A stretch of DNA of 64,000 nucleotides from Syntrophobacteraceae bacterium (GTDB lineage Bacteria > Desulfobacterota > Syntrophobacteria > Syntrophobacterales > Syntrophobacteraceae). The position numbers were made by a program, and so were the translations under genes. Below, piece after piece: positions 25,558 through 35,443 of the stretch. The stretch spans positions 26,781-90,780 of the forward strand of contig PLSV01000024.1 of the NCBI GenBank assembly GCA_003165235.1, read 5' to 3'. A model generated the notes under the pieces. The model was given only the letters and a program-made list of their open reading frames with translations. It searched no databases and had not been told where the DNA came from. Every line of letters begins with the position of its first letter. Position 1 is the stretch's first letter.

Positions 25558-28500
25558 ATGAAACTTCTCACCATTATGTGGTCCAGTTTCATCCCGATTT
25601 TGAAGGATGCCGCCGAAGTCACGGCCATCTTCAATTTGAGGGCATATTCAAACAAACAACTCAACCTGGATCCCCTGATTGTTGAAGATATCGGAAAGGA
25701 AATGAAAACAGCCGATCTGATAGTGCTCTATCGCACTACGGAACCGTTCTGGGATGCAGTGGAAGATGAGATTGAAAGACTTGGAGGACGAATCCCGATT
25801 GTGGTGGTCGGACCGGAACCGTCCTACTGGAAAATTTCCAATGTAAGCCCTGAAATCGTCACAACGGTGTACCGCTATCTTCTTTTTAACGGTGCGGAAA
25901 ATTTCAGGGAGATGCTGAAGTTCCTTGCATCCACCTTGTTCGCCATGGACCTTTCTTTCATCCCTCCGAAAGAGACGGCATGGGAAGGCATCTACCACCC
26001 TGAATGGGGCGGACCGTTTACAACTACACGGGAGTATCTGGACATTTATCCCTTGAGCAACCGCCCGCTGGTGGCAGTTCTTTTTCCCAGGTCCAACTGG
26101 GTGTCGGGAAATATGGACGTCGAACGCCGTCTCATCGAAGCTCTGGAAAAACAGCAACTGGGTGTTCTTCCCGTCTTTTTCTATTCGTTTAAGGACAGCA
26201 ATCTCGGCAATCTTGGCGGAGAGGATGTAATCAGGCAATTCCTCATGAGAGAAGATGGCGCTTGTCTGATAGATGCCGTCGTAAAGCTCAGCGTATTCTT
26301 CCTCGGGCAGAAACGCGGGGATAATTCCGAATCCCAGGCGGGATCGGGCGTATCGCTGTTGAAAGAATTGAACGTACCCCTGATCAATCCGGTTATTTCC
26401 TATTACAAGGACGGGGAAAGGTGGCTGGCGGACCCCGACGGGCTGGGGCAGCAGGTAGCCTGGAGTATCGCGCTTCCGGAATTTGAGGGCGTAATTGAAC
26501 CAATGGTGGTCGGAGCAAGCAAAGGGATCAGCAACCCCGAAGAAGAAATGTATGAAGCTCTTCCAGACCGCATCGAACGCCTTGCGCGAAGGATTCTCCG
26601 TTGGGTGGGCCTGCGGCACAAACCTAATGCTCAAAAAAAAGTTGCCTTTATCCTGCACAATAATCCGTGCGCATCAGTAGAGGCCACGGTAGGAGCGGGC
26701 GCTCACCTGGATACCCTGGAAAGTGTCGCCCTGATGCTTTTGCGAATGCGAGAGGAAGGCTATGAGGTGGAACCTCCCAAAGACGGCAAGGCGCTCATCG
26801 ATGAAATTCTGGGGAGAAAGGCCCTATCGGAATTCCGCTGGACCACGACCGAGGAAATTGTAGCGAAGGGAGGCAGCCTTGAGCAGCTTGAGACGGAGAA
26901 ATATCTTAGCTGGTTTGAAGAGCTGCCTGAAGCGACCCGCGACAGGATGGTCGAAGCCTGGGGGAAACCTCCCGGTGAGGAAAAAGACGGAATCCCGGCG
27001 GCAATGGTTCACGATGGAAAAATCCTGGTCACCGGGGTGCGGTTCGGCAATGCCGTCGTTTGCGTTCAGCCCAAAAGAGGCTGCGCCGGATCGAGGTGTG
27101 ACGGTCAGGTCTGTAAAATCTTGCATGATCCGGCAGTGCCGCCGCCCCATCAGTATGTCGCGACATATAAATGGCTCTCAAGAGATTTTGGCGCCGATGT
27201 CATCATTCATGTTGGAACGCATGGAAACCTGGAATTTCTGCCGGGGAAGGGAACCGGACTTTCTTCGGGGTGCTTTCCAGACATAGGGATCGATGAGATG
27301 CCACACCTCTACATCTACAATGCGGATAACCCGCCAGAAGGGACCACCGCTAAACGCCGGACCTATGCCACTTTAGTCGATCACATGCAGGCGGTGATGG
27401 TCCAGGGAGAACTCTACGGCGATCTTGACGAAATCGAAAGACTTCTCTTTGAATACGAGAAGATCAAGAATTTGGAGCCCGCCAAAGCCCATACGCTGAG
27501 CCACATGATTAAGGACAGGCTAAAACCCGGGAACCTCATGCCGATGCTAAAAGTTGCCGAAGATGCGCCCTTTGATGACGTGGTGCGGTCCGCACACGAA
27601 GCACTTTCTTTGTTGAAAAACTCCTATATTCCCAAGGGCATGCACGTTTTTGGAAAACTCCCTGCGGATGAAAGATTCTCAGAATTCATCTACGCAGTGA
27701 TTCGCTATGAGAACTCCCCCGAGTCGCTTCGAGGGGTTGTGGATAAGCTGATGGGAAAAGACCCTGAGTTTATGGCAACGGACGAAACCCTAAAAAAAGA
27801 CCTCGTGGACCGGAAAGCAAAGGAGATTTGCACGGCCTATCTCGCTGGAGGAGGCCCTCTTCCCTGGATTTTGAAAACATACTTCGGCGAAACGTGCGGG
27901 CTTGAATCCATCATCTGCGACATTCAGGCAAAGATCGACGACGTGAGGATGAGAGTGCTGCAATCCGATGAAACAGCAGCTCTGCTGAACGGGATGAACG
28001 GAGGTTATATCCCAGCCGGTCCATCGGGAATAATTACCCGTGGAAGACCCGATATCCTTCCGACCGGCAGGAACTTCTATTCGCTCGACCCTCATAAAGT
28101 GCCGTCCCGTGCCGGGTGGGAGGTCGGCGTAAAGCTGGCGAAGATCACCATCGACAAGTTCCTGCGGGAAGATGGGAAGTATCCGGAAAATATAGCCTTC
28201 TACTGGCAGTGTACTGACATAATGTGGTCAGACGGCGAAGGGATGGCCCAGATGATGTATCTTCTTGGCGTGCGACCTGTCTGGCAGACAAACGGTAGGA
28301 TAGGCAGATTTGAAATAATACCCGTCAAAGAGCTTGGGCGACCACGAATCGACATTACCGTCAGGGTGTCGGGAATCACGCGGGATAACTTCTCAGCGTC
28401 AATCGATCTGATAGATGACGCCGTGGTGGCCGTTGCCAGGCTCGATGAGCCCGCAGAGCAAAACTTCGTCAGGAAACACTTACTTGCACAAATCGAGGAA

Positions 28501-29370
28501 ACGGGCGGCAGTCCGGAGGATGAAGAAGCTTTGCGAAAAGCTTCATACAGGCTTTTTTCATGCATGCCGGGAGTGTACCAGGCCGGCACTCAGCTCGCTG
28601 TATATGCATCTGCCTGGAAAGACGAAAAAGACCTTTCCGACGTTTTCCTCTATTGGAATGGCTATGCCTACGGCAAAGGCGTATTCGGCGAACCTGCCCA
28701 TAAACATTTTTCCATGAACCTCAAAACGGTCGACCTCACTTTTTCAAAGACCGTCACCGACGAGTACGACCTTTTAGGGTGCTGCTGCTATTTCGGCACC
28801 CACGGCGGGCTGATCAACGCGGCAAAAGTCCTTTCGGGCAAAGAGATCAAAACCTATTACGGTGACACCAGGGAGCAGGGCGAAGTGAGGGTGAGGGACT
28901 TGGCTGATGAAATCCGCAGGGTCGTTCGAACCAAACTGCTGAATCCGAAATGGATCGATGGGATGAAGGAGCATGGCTACAAGGGAGCAGGAGAAATCAG
29001 CAAGCGGATCGGCAGGGTTTACGGTTGGGAGGCGACCAGCAGGGAAGTGGACGACTGGATTTTCGACGACATTTCGCGGACTTTCTTAATGGATGAGGAA
29101 AACCGCAAGTTTTTTGAAGAAAATAACCCGTATGCCCTTGAAGAGACGGCCAGAAGGTTGATTGAAGCATCTGAAAGAGGCCTTTGGGACCCGGCCCCCG
29201 ATGTAAAGGACGCCCTGAAAGATGTTTATGTCGAAATCGAAGGCTGGATCGAGGAAAGGTCAGGAGAGCTGGAGGGAAACTTCCAGGGTGGTTCAATTGA
29301 CATTATCACTTCCCAGGAAGTCCAGACCTGGAAGAAAAAAATGGAAAATACCCTCGGCGGAAAGGCATAG
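25558..29370 (+). CDS. CobN/ChlH-family chelatase large subunit (HmuS-like possible)
   Basis: The 1270-residue protein has the CobN/ChlH core: [18 protein letters not shown], then [18 protein letters not shown], then [18 protein letters not shown] with the conserved His, then [21 protein letters not shown]509, C514 and C519 form a Cys cluster just before the HDP segment and could bind a metal or an Fe-S centre. CobN inserts cobalt into a corrinoid, and ChlH inserts Mg into protoporphyrin. HmuS relatives in heme-uptake operons remove iron from heme. Its place directly after an ABC importer favours action on an imported tetrapyrrole, but no cobalamin riboswitch is seen ahead of it. The ribosome site GAGGAAAAAGC is weak. 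Confidence 0.85.
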   Translation: MKLLTIMWSSFIPILKDAAEVTAIFNLRAYSNKQLNLDPLIVEDIGKEMKTADLIVLYRTTEPFWDAVEDEIERLGGRIPIVVVGPEPSYWKISNVSPEIVTTVYRYLLFNGAENFREMLKFLASTLFAMDLSFIPPKETAWEGIYHPEWGGPFTTTREYLDIYPLSNRPLVAVLFPRSNWVSGNMDVERRLIEALEKQQLGVLPVFFYSFKDSNLGNLGGEDVIRQFLMREDGACLIDAVVKLSVFFLGQKRGDNSESQAGSGVSLLKELNVPLINPVISYYKDGERWLADPDGLGQQVAWSIALPEFEGVIEPMVVGASKGISNPEEEMYEALPDRIERLARRILRWVGLRHKPNAQKKVAFILHNNPCASVEATVGAGAHLDTLESVALMLLRMREEGYEVEPPKDGKALIDEILGRKALSEFRWTTTEEIVAKGGSLEQLETEKYLSWFEELPEATRDRMVEAWGKPPGEEKDGIPAAMVHDGKILVTGVRFGNAVVCVQPKRGCAGSRCDGQVCKILHDPAVPPPHQYVATYKWLSRDFGADVIIHVGTHGNLEFLPGKGTGLSSGCFPDIGIDEMPHLYIYNADNPPEGTTAKRRTYATLVDHMQAVMVQGELYGDLDEIERLLFEYEKIKNLEPAKAHTLSHMIKDRLKPGNLMPMLKVAEDAPFDDVVRSAHEALSLLKNSYIPKGMHVFGKLPADERFSEFIYAVIRYENSPESLRGVVDKLMGKDPEFMATDETLKKDLVDRKAKEICTAYLAGGGPLPWILKTYFGETCGLESIICDIQAKIDDVRMRVLQSDETAALLNGMNGGYIPAGPSGIITRGRPDILPTGRNFYSLDPHKVPSRAGWEVGVKLAKITIDKFLREDGKYPENIAFYWQCTDIMWSDGEGMAQMMYLLGVRPVWQTNGRIGRFEIIPVKELGRPRIDITVRVSGITRDNFSASIDLIDDAVVAVARLDEPAEQNFVRKHLLAQIEETGGSPEDEEALRKASYRLFSCMPGVYQAGTQLAVYASAWKDEKDLSDVFLYWNGYAYGKGVFGEPAHKHFSMNLKTVDLTFSKTVTDEYDLLGCCCYFGTHGGLINAAKVLSGKEIKTYYGDTREQGEVRVRDLADEIRRVVRTKLLNPKWIDGMKEHGYKGAGEISKRIGRVYGWEATSREVDDWIFDDISRTFLMDEENRKFFEENNPYALEETARRLIEASERGLWDPAPDVKDALKDVYVEIEGWIEERSGELEGNFQGGSIDIITSQEVQTWKKKMENTLGGKA

Positions 29371-29374
29371 AGAC

Positions 29375-30397
29375 ATGGTTTTTCCCTTCACGGCGATAGT
29401 CGGCCAGGAACAGATGAAGCTGGCCCTGACACTGAATGTGATCGATCCGGGCATCGGCGGTCTTCTCATCATGGGCGAAAAAGGAACGGGCAAGAGTACA
29501 GCCGTTCGAGCCCTTGCCGAATTGCTGCCTGAGATCGGGGTTTCACACGGATGCGCTTTTAACTGCGACCCAGGCGGAACAGCTCTATGCAGCATATGCG
29601 AAGAAAGAGCCGCTAAGGAAGGCACTCTCAAGCGGGAAACGAAAAAAATGCGGGTCGTCGAACTCCCGCTCGGAATTACCGAAGACAGGTTGGTAGGCAC
29701 CCTTGATATCGAACACGCGCTCAAACACGGGGAGAAGCGTTTCGAACCGGGAATCCTCGCCGATGCCAACAGGAATTTCCTCTATGTCGATGAGGTCAAC
29801 CTCCTGGAAGACCACATTATCGATTTGCTGCTCGACTCAGCAGCCATGGGACAAAATACCGTGGAAAGAGAGGGCGTTTCCTTCAGCCACCCAGCCCGGT
29901 TCATTCTGGTTGGCACGATGAACCCCGAAGAAGGCGACCTGCGGCCCCAGTTACTGGACCGGTTCGGCCTCTGTGTGTACGTGGAGTCTATTCGCGACAA
30001 GGATCTTCGGATTGAAATCCTCAAACGCCGCTCCCGGTTCGATGATGATCCGGACGGCTTTTTTAAAAGCGTCGAGAACGATCAACAGGTTTTGTCCGAT
30101 GAAATTATTCGGTCCAGGGAGCATCTTCCCAAAGTGGACGTTTCCGAAGAAGTTCTTGCAAAGATAGTAGGGATAACGACTGAAATCCATGTGGATGGGC
30201 ATCGTTCGGACATCGTAATACTGAGGGCGGTCAAAGCGCTTGCTGCTTTCCGAGGGCGAAATAACATAACCGTCCGGGATATCGCTGACGTAGTTCCGCT
30301 GGCCCTGAATCACAGATTGAAGCGAGCCCCGTTTGAAGATGCAGGTTCGGGCAGGAAAAAACTGGAAGAGCTTATTGAAAGGCTGGATCAGGGCTGA
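29375..30397 (+). CDS. ChlI/BchI-like AAA+ chelatase subunit
   Basis: The 340-residue protein begins [16 protein letters not shown] and has Walker [10 protein letters not shown] (residues 34-42), Walker [15 protein letters not shown] and the arginine-finger region [33 protein letters not shown] is the Cys-bearing insert found in ChlI proteins. The length equals that of ChlI. ATG at 29375, four bases after the CobN-like stop, is the true start; the longer frame upstream overlaps the CobN-like gene. It would drive the large subunit by ATP hydrolysis, together with the next gene product. Confidence 0.9.
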   Translation: MVFPFTAIVGQEQMKLALTLNVIDPGIGGLLIMGEKGTGKSTAVRALAELLPEIGVSHGCAFNCDPGGTALCSICEERAAKEGTLKRETKKMRVVELPLGITEDRLVGTLDIEHALKHGEKRFEPGILADANRNFLYVDEVNLLEDHIIDLLLDSAAMGQNTVEREGVSFSHPARFILVGTMNPEEGDLRPQLLDRFGLCVYVESIRDKDLRIEILKRRSRFDDDPDGFFKSVENDQQVLSDEIIRSREHLPKVDVSEEVLAKIVGITTEIHVDGHRSDIVILRAVKALAAFRGRNNITVRDIADVVPLALNHRLKRAPFEDAGSGRKKLEELIERLDQG

Positions 30398-30418
30398 GAG
30401 CATTCTGCGGAGGATAAG

Positions 30419-32251
30419 ATGTCATTTTGCAAGCTGGTTGGCCACAAAGATGCAAAACTTGCTCTCATACTAAATCTCATCGATCCGGGGATCGGCGGGG
30501 TCCTGCTCATAGGCGACAAGGGGACGGGCAAGTCCACCTTGGCCCGTGCTGTGACCCGATTGCTTCCCGAACGGGTGCCCTATGTCGAGGCGCCGCTGAA
30601 TGTGACGGAAGATGCTCTTATGGGAAGCATAAACCTCGAAGATGCGATCAGGTCCGGTGAACACATTTTTCAACCCGGCCTTCTTGCACGCTCACAAGGT
30701 GGAGTGCTCTACGTCGATGACGTCAACCTGCTAAATGTTGATATGCTAAACTTGGTTTTGAATAAACATGCATTCGGCAACACGACCTTGCCCGGAAACG
30801 GCATTCAAAGCAATGGGGATTTAGGGTTTTCTCTCGTTGCAAGCATGAATCCGGAAGAAGGCCCAATCTCACCCAAACTGATAGACCACTTCGGCTTGTG
30901 TGCTCTTTTCCAAACGTCCGCCGATAATGGCGAAAAACTCAGGGTGCTGAGGCGTTCGAGTCAAAACGGTCCTGCCGTGAACCGTTTTATTCGATTCGAT
31001 GAGAGATTGAAGAAAAGGGTTGTCCTCGCTCGAAAATCGCTAAAACGGGTCGAAGTCCTCGCTGAACATCGGGCGTATGCAGTCGAGGTATGTTTGGAAT
31101 CCGGGATTGAGGGACACCGGGGAGATATTGCTCTGGAAAGGGCCGCGCGCGCCTATGCGGCATTTTGTGGCTCACATGTGGTAACTAAGGAGCATATGGA
31201 AAAAGTTCTGCCTCTTGTCCTGGTTCACAGGAGACGGGAAGCCGGCGTCAACCAGGAGGAATATCAGGAGCAGGAATTGTCCGAGCGGGAAAACAGCAAC
31301 CAACAGGAACAGGCCGATTCGAATAACAATGAAACACCGGACGGGGATTCCGGGACCGATTGCTGCGAAGCGGCGGTGCAACCTCAATCGGTTGAAGGGC
31401 GCTCGAAGGAGGAGGTATTCCCGGTCGGAAATCCCTTCGACGTGAGAAGGTTTCTTTTTCAAAGAGACCGGGTCGAGCGGCGCTCGTCAGGCAGAAGGAC
31501 GAATACGCGCTTTTCAGGGAAAGGAGGGCGTTATGTCAAAAGCGTGTTTAACTCCAAAGCGAACGACATTGCAGCAGATGCAACTCTCAGGGCTGCGGCT
31601 CCCTGGCAGATCCAAAGGGGTCGTACTCGAAACGTCATTGTTTATAATAAGGATTTGCGCTTCAAGCAGCGTGAAAAGAAAATGGGACACCTGGTTATAT
31701 TCGTGGTGGACTGTTCGGGTTCCATGGGGGCAAAAAAGAGGATGATCGAAACGAAGGGGGCGGTCCTCTCACTGCTCATGGATTGCTATCATAAGCGTGA
31801 CAAGGTCTCGTTGATTGCATTCCGAAAGGACCGCGCCGAGATAATACTTCCTCCTACCGCCAGCGTCGACTTTGCGTCCAGGAAGTTAAAGGAAATCCCG
31901 GTTGGCGGCAAGACCCCTCTCTCGGCCGCCCTGTTCACCACCTCGAATCTTATAAAGCAGATTCGAATAAAAGACCCGCTCATAAGGTTTGTGGTGGCAA
32001 TAGTAAGCGATTGTCGCGCCAATCAAGGTATTTCAGACATGCCTGTGCGGGAGGAAGTGGCAAAATCAGCCGGAATGCTGCGAGACGCCAGAAATACGGA
32101 TTTCATTGTTGTGGATACGGAAGATAAATCGAACCTGATGCGGATGGACCTTGCAAGAAGCCTTGCGAGCCAACTTCATGCCGATTATTTCACCACTGAG
32201 GACCTCAAGGCTGAGTATCTCGCAGGGTTGGTTTCAAGCCGAAAGTTTTGA
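30419..32251 (+). CDS. ChlID-like chelatase subunit, AAA+ plus von Willebrand A domain
   Basis: The 610-residue protein joins an AAA+ domain (Walker A GDKGTGKST, residues 32-40; VLYVDDVNLLN; MNPEEGPISPKLIDHFGL) to a Glu/Gln/Asn-rich linker (about residues 278-320) and a C-terminal integrin-I domain. The MIDAS motif DCSGSMG sits at residues 431-437, and a GGKTPL threonine lies further on. This is the ChlD/ChlID arrangement with an active-looking P-loop. With the CobN-like and ChlI-like products it gives a complete H/I/D chelatase. It lies 21 bases after the ChlI-like gene. Confidence 0.9.
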   Translation: MSFCKLVGHKDAKLALILNLIDPGIGGVLLIGDKGTGKSTLARAVTRLLPERVPYVEAPLNVTEDALMGSINLEDAIRSGEHIFQPGLLARSQGGVLYVDDVNLLNVDMLNLVLNKHAFGNTTLPGNGIQSNGDLGFSLVASMNPEEGPISPKLIDHFGLCALFQTSADNGEKLRVLRRSSQNGPAVNRFIRFDERLKKRVVLARKSLKRVEVLAEHRAYAVEVCLESGIEGHRGDIALERAARAYAAFCGSHVVTKEHMEKVLPLVLVHRRREAGVNQEEYQEQELSERENSNQQEQADSNNNETPDGDSGTDCCEAAVQPQSVEGRSKEEVFPVGNPFDVRRFLFQRDRVERRSSGRRTNTRFSGKGGRYVKSVFNSKANDIAADATLRAAAPWQIQRGRTRNVIVYNKDLRFKQREKKMGHLVIFVVDCSGSMGAKKRMIETKGAVLSLLMDCYHKRDKVSLIAFRKDRAEIILPPTASVDFASRKLKEIPVGGKTPLSAALFTTSNLIKQIRIKDPLIRFVVAIVSDCRANQGISDMPVREEVAKSAGMLRDARNTDFIVVDTEDKSNLMRMDLARSLASQLHADYFTTEDLKAEYLAGLVSSRKF

Positions 32252-32369
32252 GAAAAATAAGTGCTGACTCTATCTTCGGCAACTCGCTAGCTTTTTTGTT
32301 CTCAGAAGCCGGATTTCATTTCCCGTTCTGTATCGTGCTCAAGTGAAGACAAAGCTGGAGGGTCAATTC

Positions 32370-32801
32370 TTGATTCGTATAGCAGTCGTAGATGGACAGG
32401 GTGCAAGCATCGGGTCCACCATCATCAAAAAGATCAGGGAAACTCATGGTGGAAAAGTTGAAATTTGGGCTCTTGGAACAAACGCCATCGCTACAGGACA
32501 AATGTTAAGGGCAGGCGCAAACAAGGGAGCAACGGGGGAAAGTGCAGTCTGTTACTCCGCCGGTCAAGTGGACGTGATAGTTGGTCCCCTTTCAATTCTC
32601 GTCAGCAATGCCATGATGGGAGAACTGACTCCCGCCATGGCACAAGCGATAGGGACTTCCAATGCCACAAAGCTCCTCCTTCCCCTCACGACCGAGCCTG
32701 TAACAGTGGTTGGGATGGTTCCAGATTCTCTGCCTCACCTGGTTGACAAGTTGGTGCAAGAGCACTTGTCCGGCATCATCTGGCCTAAAACTCGCTCCTA
32801 G
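32370..32801 (+). CDS. DUF3842 family protein
   Basis: The 143-residue protein matches the DUF3842 pattern: RIAVVDGQGASIGSTIIKKI, then ALGTNAIATGQMLRAGA, then DVIVGPLSILVSNAMMGELT. The function is unknown; the glycine-rich N-terminus looks like a nucleotide-binding strand-loop-helix. The start is taken as TTG at 32370, since GGAGGG lies about nine bases upstream; GTG at 32343 is the alternative. DUF3842 genes are common in anaerobes. It lies between the chelatase genes and a CooT-like gene, which suggests a link to metal or corrinoid metabolism. Confidence 0.8.
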   Translation: MIRIAVVDGQGASIGSTIIKKIRETHGGKVEIWALGTNAIATGQMLRAGANKGATGESAVCYSAGQVDVIVGPLSILVSNAMMGELTPAMAQAIGTSNATKLLLPLTTEPVTVVGMVPDSLPHLVDKLVQEHLSGIIWPKTRS

Positions 32802-32845
32802 CCATCCCGGAATTTGGGCCAATTTTATAGCAGGAAAGGAACAAC

Positions 32846-33070
32846 ATGTGTGAAGCCAATGTGTACTTGAGAGCCAATGGCAAAGAAGAGGTTCTGATGG
32901 AAAATGTGGACATCCTCCGGCCTGAGAGTAATGGCCTGTTTCTACAAAACATCTTCGGCGAACAGAAATGGGTAGGGGCAAGGATTGAGGAGATGAACCT
33001 TGTTGAACACCGGATTGTTCTGGCTAACAACAAGGTGCGCAAAAGCCGCAAGGCTCAAGCAAAAGAATGA
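32846..33070 (+). CDS. CooT-like nickel-binding protein
   Basis: The 74-residue protein starts MCEANVYL and has the CooT-family pattern DILRPESNGLFLQNIFGEQ and ARIEEMNLVEHRIVL. In the characterised CooT, the second-position Cys binds Ni(II), and CooT serves carbon monoxide dehydrogenase maturation. The Cys2 is present here. The gene overlaps the tonB start by four bases. Its place in an uptake operon suggests a cytoplasmic role in Ni or Co handling, perhaps for metal arriving by this transporter. Confidence 0.8.
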   Translation: MCEANVYLRANGKEEVLMENVDILRPESNGLFLQNIFGEQKWVGARIEEMNLVEHRIVLANNKVRKSRKAQAKE

Positions 33071-34074
33071 CAAGCGACTGTCACCTAATTTCTATGAACC
33101 GTGACGACATGCGACACGTAGAAAGCGAATATCATCTGCAGGGATTGCCATGCTCTGATCTTTTCGTCCTGCCCGACGACGAAATCGATACCGATTATAC
33201 CTATGGGAATAGAATCAATTGCTTGTTTTTTGAGAAAAGAAACTGGTACGGTCTCGCACTGTCATTGATGATCCACTCGGCAATTCTTTTCACCTTCTGG
33301 ATATTGCCCAAACCTGTAGTCTTGAAAACCCAAACGATTCTGACAGTCACTCTGGTCGGAAGCGGGGAACAATCGGAAGATCCAGCACAGGGCGGAGGAG
33401 GTTCTATTACAAATAGTCAAACATTGGCAGAACCCGTTCAAACAGCTTCTGCTTCTGACCGGGAAAGATCAATTGCTCCCCAGGAAATTCCTGAGCGCCT
33501 CATCCCGCCTACCAAAACCGCACCTCTCCCGGACAGAAAACCTCTGCACGACAAGCCTAAAAAACGTTTTCAAAACCCAAACCAATTTACCCTCTCTGAT
33601 TCTTCCAACATCGAAGCGGAAAAGGCGAAACCATCCAATAGCATTGATCGTGAAGGAGAAGGTGGCCAAGACTCGGTCACTCAGGGCGATGCTGGCGGCA
33701 ATGGTCGGGGAGATGGATCAACAGGGGCGGTTGGGATGGGACGCGCAGGAGGAAATGGCAGCAAAGGGCCGCTTGACATGCGCTTCGGCTCAGTGGATGG
33801 CCCGCGATTTCTTAAGAAGGCTTTGCCTGTTTATCCAGGAGTTGCCAGAAGAGTTGGGAAAGAAGGCCAGGTTGTTCTTCAGCTTACCATAGACGAACAT
33901 GGCGGCCTCATAGATATTCAGTTAGTCAAAAAGGCCGGATTCGGGTTTGATGAGGAAGCGATGAAGGCTGTCAGGCAATCCACTTTCTGTCCTGCCCAAA
34001 AAGACGGTAAACCTATTTTGTGTAAAGTCATACTGCCCGTGAAGTTCGTGCTCAAGAACGGAGATGATTTTTGA
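33067..34074 (+). CDS. tonB: TonB-family energy transducer (first copy)
   Basis: The 335-residue protein has a cytoplasmic N-terminus of about 58 residues, one membrane anchor (YGLALSLMIHSAILFTFWIL), and a long Gln/Gly/Ser/Pro-rich periplasmic spacer. The C-terminal TonB domain reads KALPVYPGVARRVGKEGQ, then VKKAGFGFDEEAMKAVRQS. It transmits proton-motive energy to TonB-dependent receptors. No exbB or exbD is present in the window, so those must be supplied elsewhere. It overlaps the cooT-like gene and probably serves the receptor encoded at 20393. Confidence 0.88.
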   Translation: MTSDCHLISMNRDDMRHVESEYHLQGLPCSDLFVLPDDEIDTDYTYGNRINCLFFEKRNWYGLALSLMIHSAILFTFWILPKPVVLKTQTILTVTLVGSGEQSEDPAQGGGGSITNSQTLAEPVQTASASDRERSIAPQEIPERLIPPTKTAPLPDRKPLHDKPKKRFQNPNQFTLSDSSNIEAEKAKPSNSIDREGEGGQDSVTQGDAGGNGRGDGSTGAVGMGRAGGNGSKGPLDMRFGSVDGPRFLKKALPVYPGVARRVGKEGQVVLQLTIDEHGGLIDIQLVKKAGFGFDEEAMKAVRQSTFCPAQKDGKPILCKVILPVKFVLKNGDDF

Positions 34075-34346
34075 TTATCTGCCGTTAATGGGAATAACGA
34101 ACGCCCGACCCTTATGAGGAAGTGTATCCAGCTCCGTTCCGAAGGCAGTCCTAGCCCCATGGCATGCAGTTTCCTGATGCTTGTGAATAACGTGAGGCAT
34201 GAAGACGTTCCCTCGTTTGCGTAGTTTTTTAAACCCACATGATGCCGCAGTCAACACAAGGCTTAGGGGAGAAAGCAGTGAGGCGGATGCATTGCTGCAC
34301 CCACCCCCCCCTTCTAATGAACTCAGCCACTTAGAGGATCAAAATC

Positions 34347-34607
34347 TCAGTGGGCGTGATCGTGGGATTCTGCTTCATGGCCAGAATGGTCATGGTCATG
34401 AGGGCCGTGGTCGCCAGTGTGATCATGGTTGTGTACCTGAGGAGTCCCGCCATGGGAGTGCTCATGGAGATGTTCGTGCAGGTGCTCGTGGGCATGCCCA
34501 TGGGTATGCTCATGGCTGTGGACCTTGCCGTTATGGGAATGTTCGTGGGAGTGTGCATGAGAGTGATCATGCGCATGCAAATGTTTGTGTTCGTGCTTTC
34601 CTTCCAT
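34347..34607 (-). CDS. Histidine-rich metal-binding protein (Hpn-like)
   Basis: The 86-residue product contains 34 His (40%), mostly as alternating HxH repeats with Glu, Asp and Ser, from HEHKHLHAHDHSHAHSHEHS to the end. Only residues 26-29 and 53-58 break the pattern. A strong ribosome site, AAGGAGG, seven bases before ATG and a consensus-like promoter upstream support a real gene. Such proteins bind Ni, Zn, Co or Cu for storage or detoxification. It is convergent with the uptake operon that ends in tonB. With CooT nearby, Ni(II) or Co(II) is the most plausible ligand. Confidence 0.85.
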   Translation of the reverse strand: MEGKHEHKHLHAHDHSHAHSHEHSHNGKVHSHEHTHGHAHEHLHEHLHEHSHGGTPQVHNHDHTGDHGPHDHDHSGHEAESHDHAH

Positions 34608-34670
34608 AACTAATCCTCCTTATCCTAATTCGTTAGGTTGCCGAGGTCCTTCATGAACCTGTTGCCTGTT

Positions 34671-34699
34671 TGTCTAAGCCGAGGATCGATGATTGTCAA
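34671..34699 (-). promoter_or_regulatory. Promoter of the histidine-rich gene
   Basis: On the minus strand TTGACA (34694-34699) is followed, after 17 bases, by TAGACA (34671-34676). Upstream of it, at 34733-34746, TGCTA and TAGCA flank TCGG, a possible metal-regulator half-site pair. Confidence 0.5.
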
Positions 34700-35020
34700 C
34701 AGTGATGAAAATGTACCCTGTCTGTCCTATTATGCTATCGGTAGCAATACACGAAAAATGTGACGTAAACTCGGGGGGCATCACAGCCTGATGCCGCCAT
34801 AACCAATTGAAATTACACACTCTGATGTGCGCTCAAGTGTGAAGGGGGTGGTTTGTGTCTATCCCGAGTTATTTTCACGGTAAAAGATTACCAGATCATA
34901 TGGCAGGAAACCTGCCCATTCAACATATAGACAAGCGATGTCGAGAATCAAATGGACCCGTTTCCAATACCCCAATGATCGCGTACGTCCTCGCCAAACG
35001 CGCAGCGTCATGTTTTGTGA
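34700..35020. other. Intergenic segment between two transcription units
   Basis: No gene is supported. It contains the inverted repeat TGCTA-TCGG-TAGCA (34733-34746) and a perfect 7-bp hairpin GGCATCA/TGATGCC (34777-34795). The rest shows nothing I can assign. Confidence 0.5.
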
Positions 35021-35049
35021 TTGACACCATTTCGAAAACTTCATATAAA
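35021..35049 (+). promoter_or_regulatory. Consensus sigma-70 promoter upstream of the first cobalamin riboswitch
   Basis: TTGACA (35021-35026), a 17-base spacer and TATAAA (35044-35049). This is the best-matching promoter in the window. The riboswitch P1 stem starts 21 bases downstream. Confidence 0.75.
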
Positions 35050-35069
35050 AAGCGCAATATAGGTTTTTA

Positions 35070-35226
35070 GCATCAGGTACACATAAAGTTTAATAGGGAA
35101 TCCCGTGAGAGTCGGGAGCGGTCCCGCCGCTGTAAACGGGGACGAAATCCGGTGAAACCACTGTCTTTCGAGATGGGAAGGTTCGGAGAGTAGAGCGATC
35201 CGTGAGTCAGAAGACCTGCCTGATGC
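35070..35226 (+). ncRNA. Cobalamin riboswitch 1
   Basis: The conserved boxes occur in order: TAATAGGGAATC, then GAGCGGTCCCGCCGCTGT, then GGTGAAACCACTGT, then GATGGGAAGG, then AGTCAGAAGACCTGCC. The closing P1 stem is GCATCAGG (35070-35077) with CCTGATGC (35219-35226). An intrinsic terminator follows 66 bases later, so the likely mode is B12-induced transcription termination ahead of the small ORF and, if read through, the B12 uptake genes. Confidence 0.93.
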
Positions 35227-35291
35227 CGTTTGGTGACCCCGTACGTGCGGATACCGGGTAACCACCATAAGGACCAAGTGAACCAGGGTGC

Positions 35292-35328
35292 AATCCTTAG
35301 GGCGTTTTAGCTCTAGGGATTTTTTTTG
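35292..35328 (+). terminator. Riboswitch-controlled intrinsic terminator
   Basis: AATCCTTAG (35292-35300) pairs with CTAGGGATT (35313-35321), with one G-T pair, and is followed by a run of T. It sits between riboswitch 1 and the small ORF. Confidence 0.8.
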
Positions 35329-35443
35329 GCGAAAATTCCGCTTAGGTGCAGCACTGTACAGTTCTCGACTTTTTAACAAACCTTTCCATTTCCTGGAGGT
35401 GGTTCAGCTTCCGGGCACACGGCTCACACAATGGAGGTTTTCG

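Noticed and set aside
34331..34613. 81-residue minus-strand and 87-residue plus-strand ORFs over the His-rich gene
   Set aside because: They are other frames of the same HxH repeat. Only the 86-residue minus frame has a strong ribosome site and a promoter.
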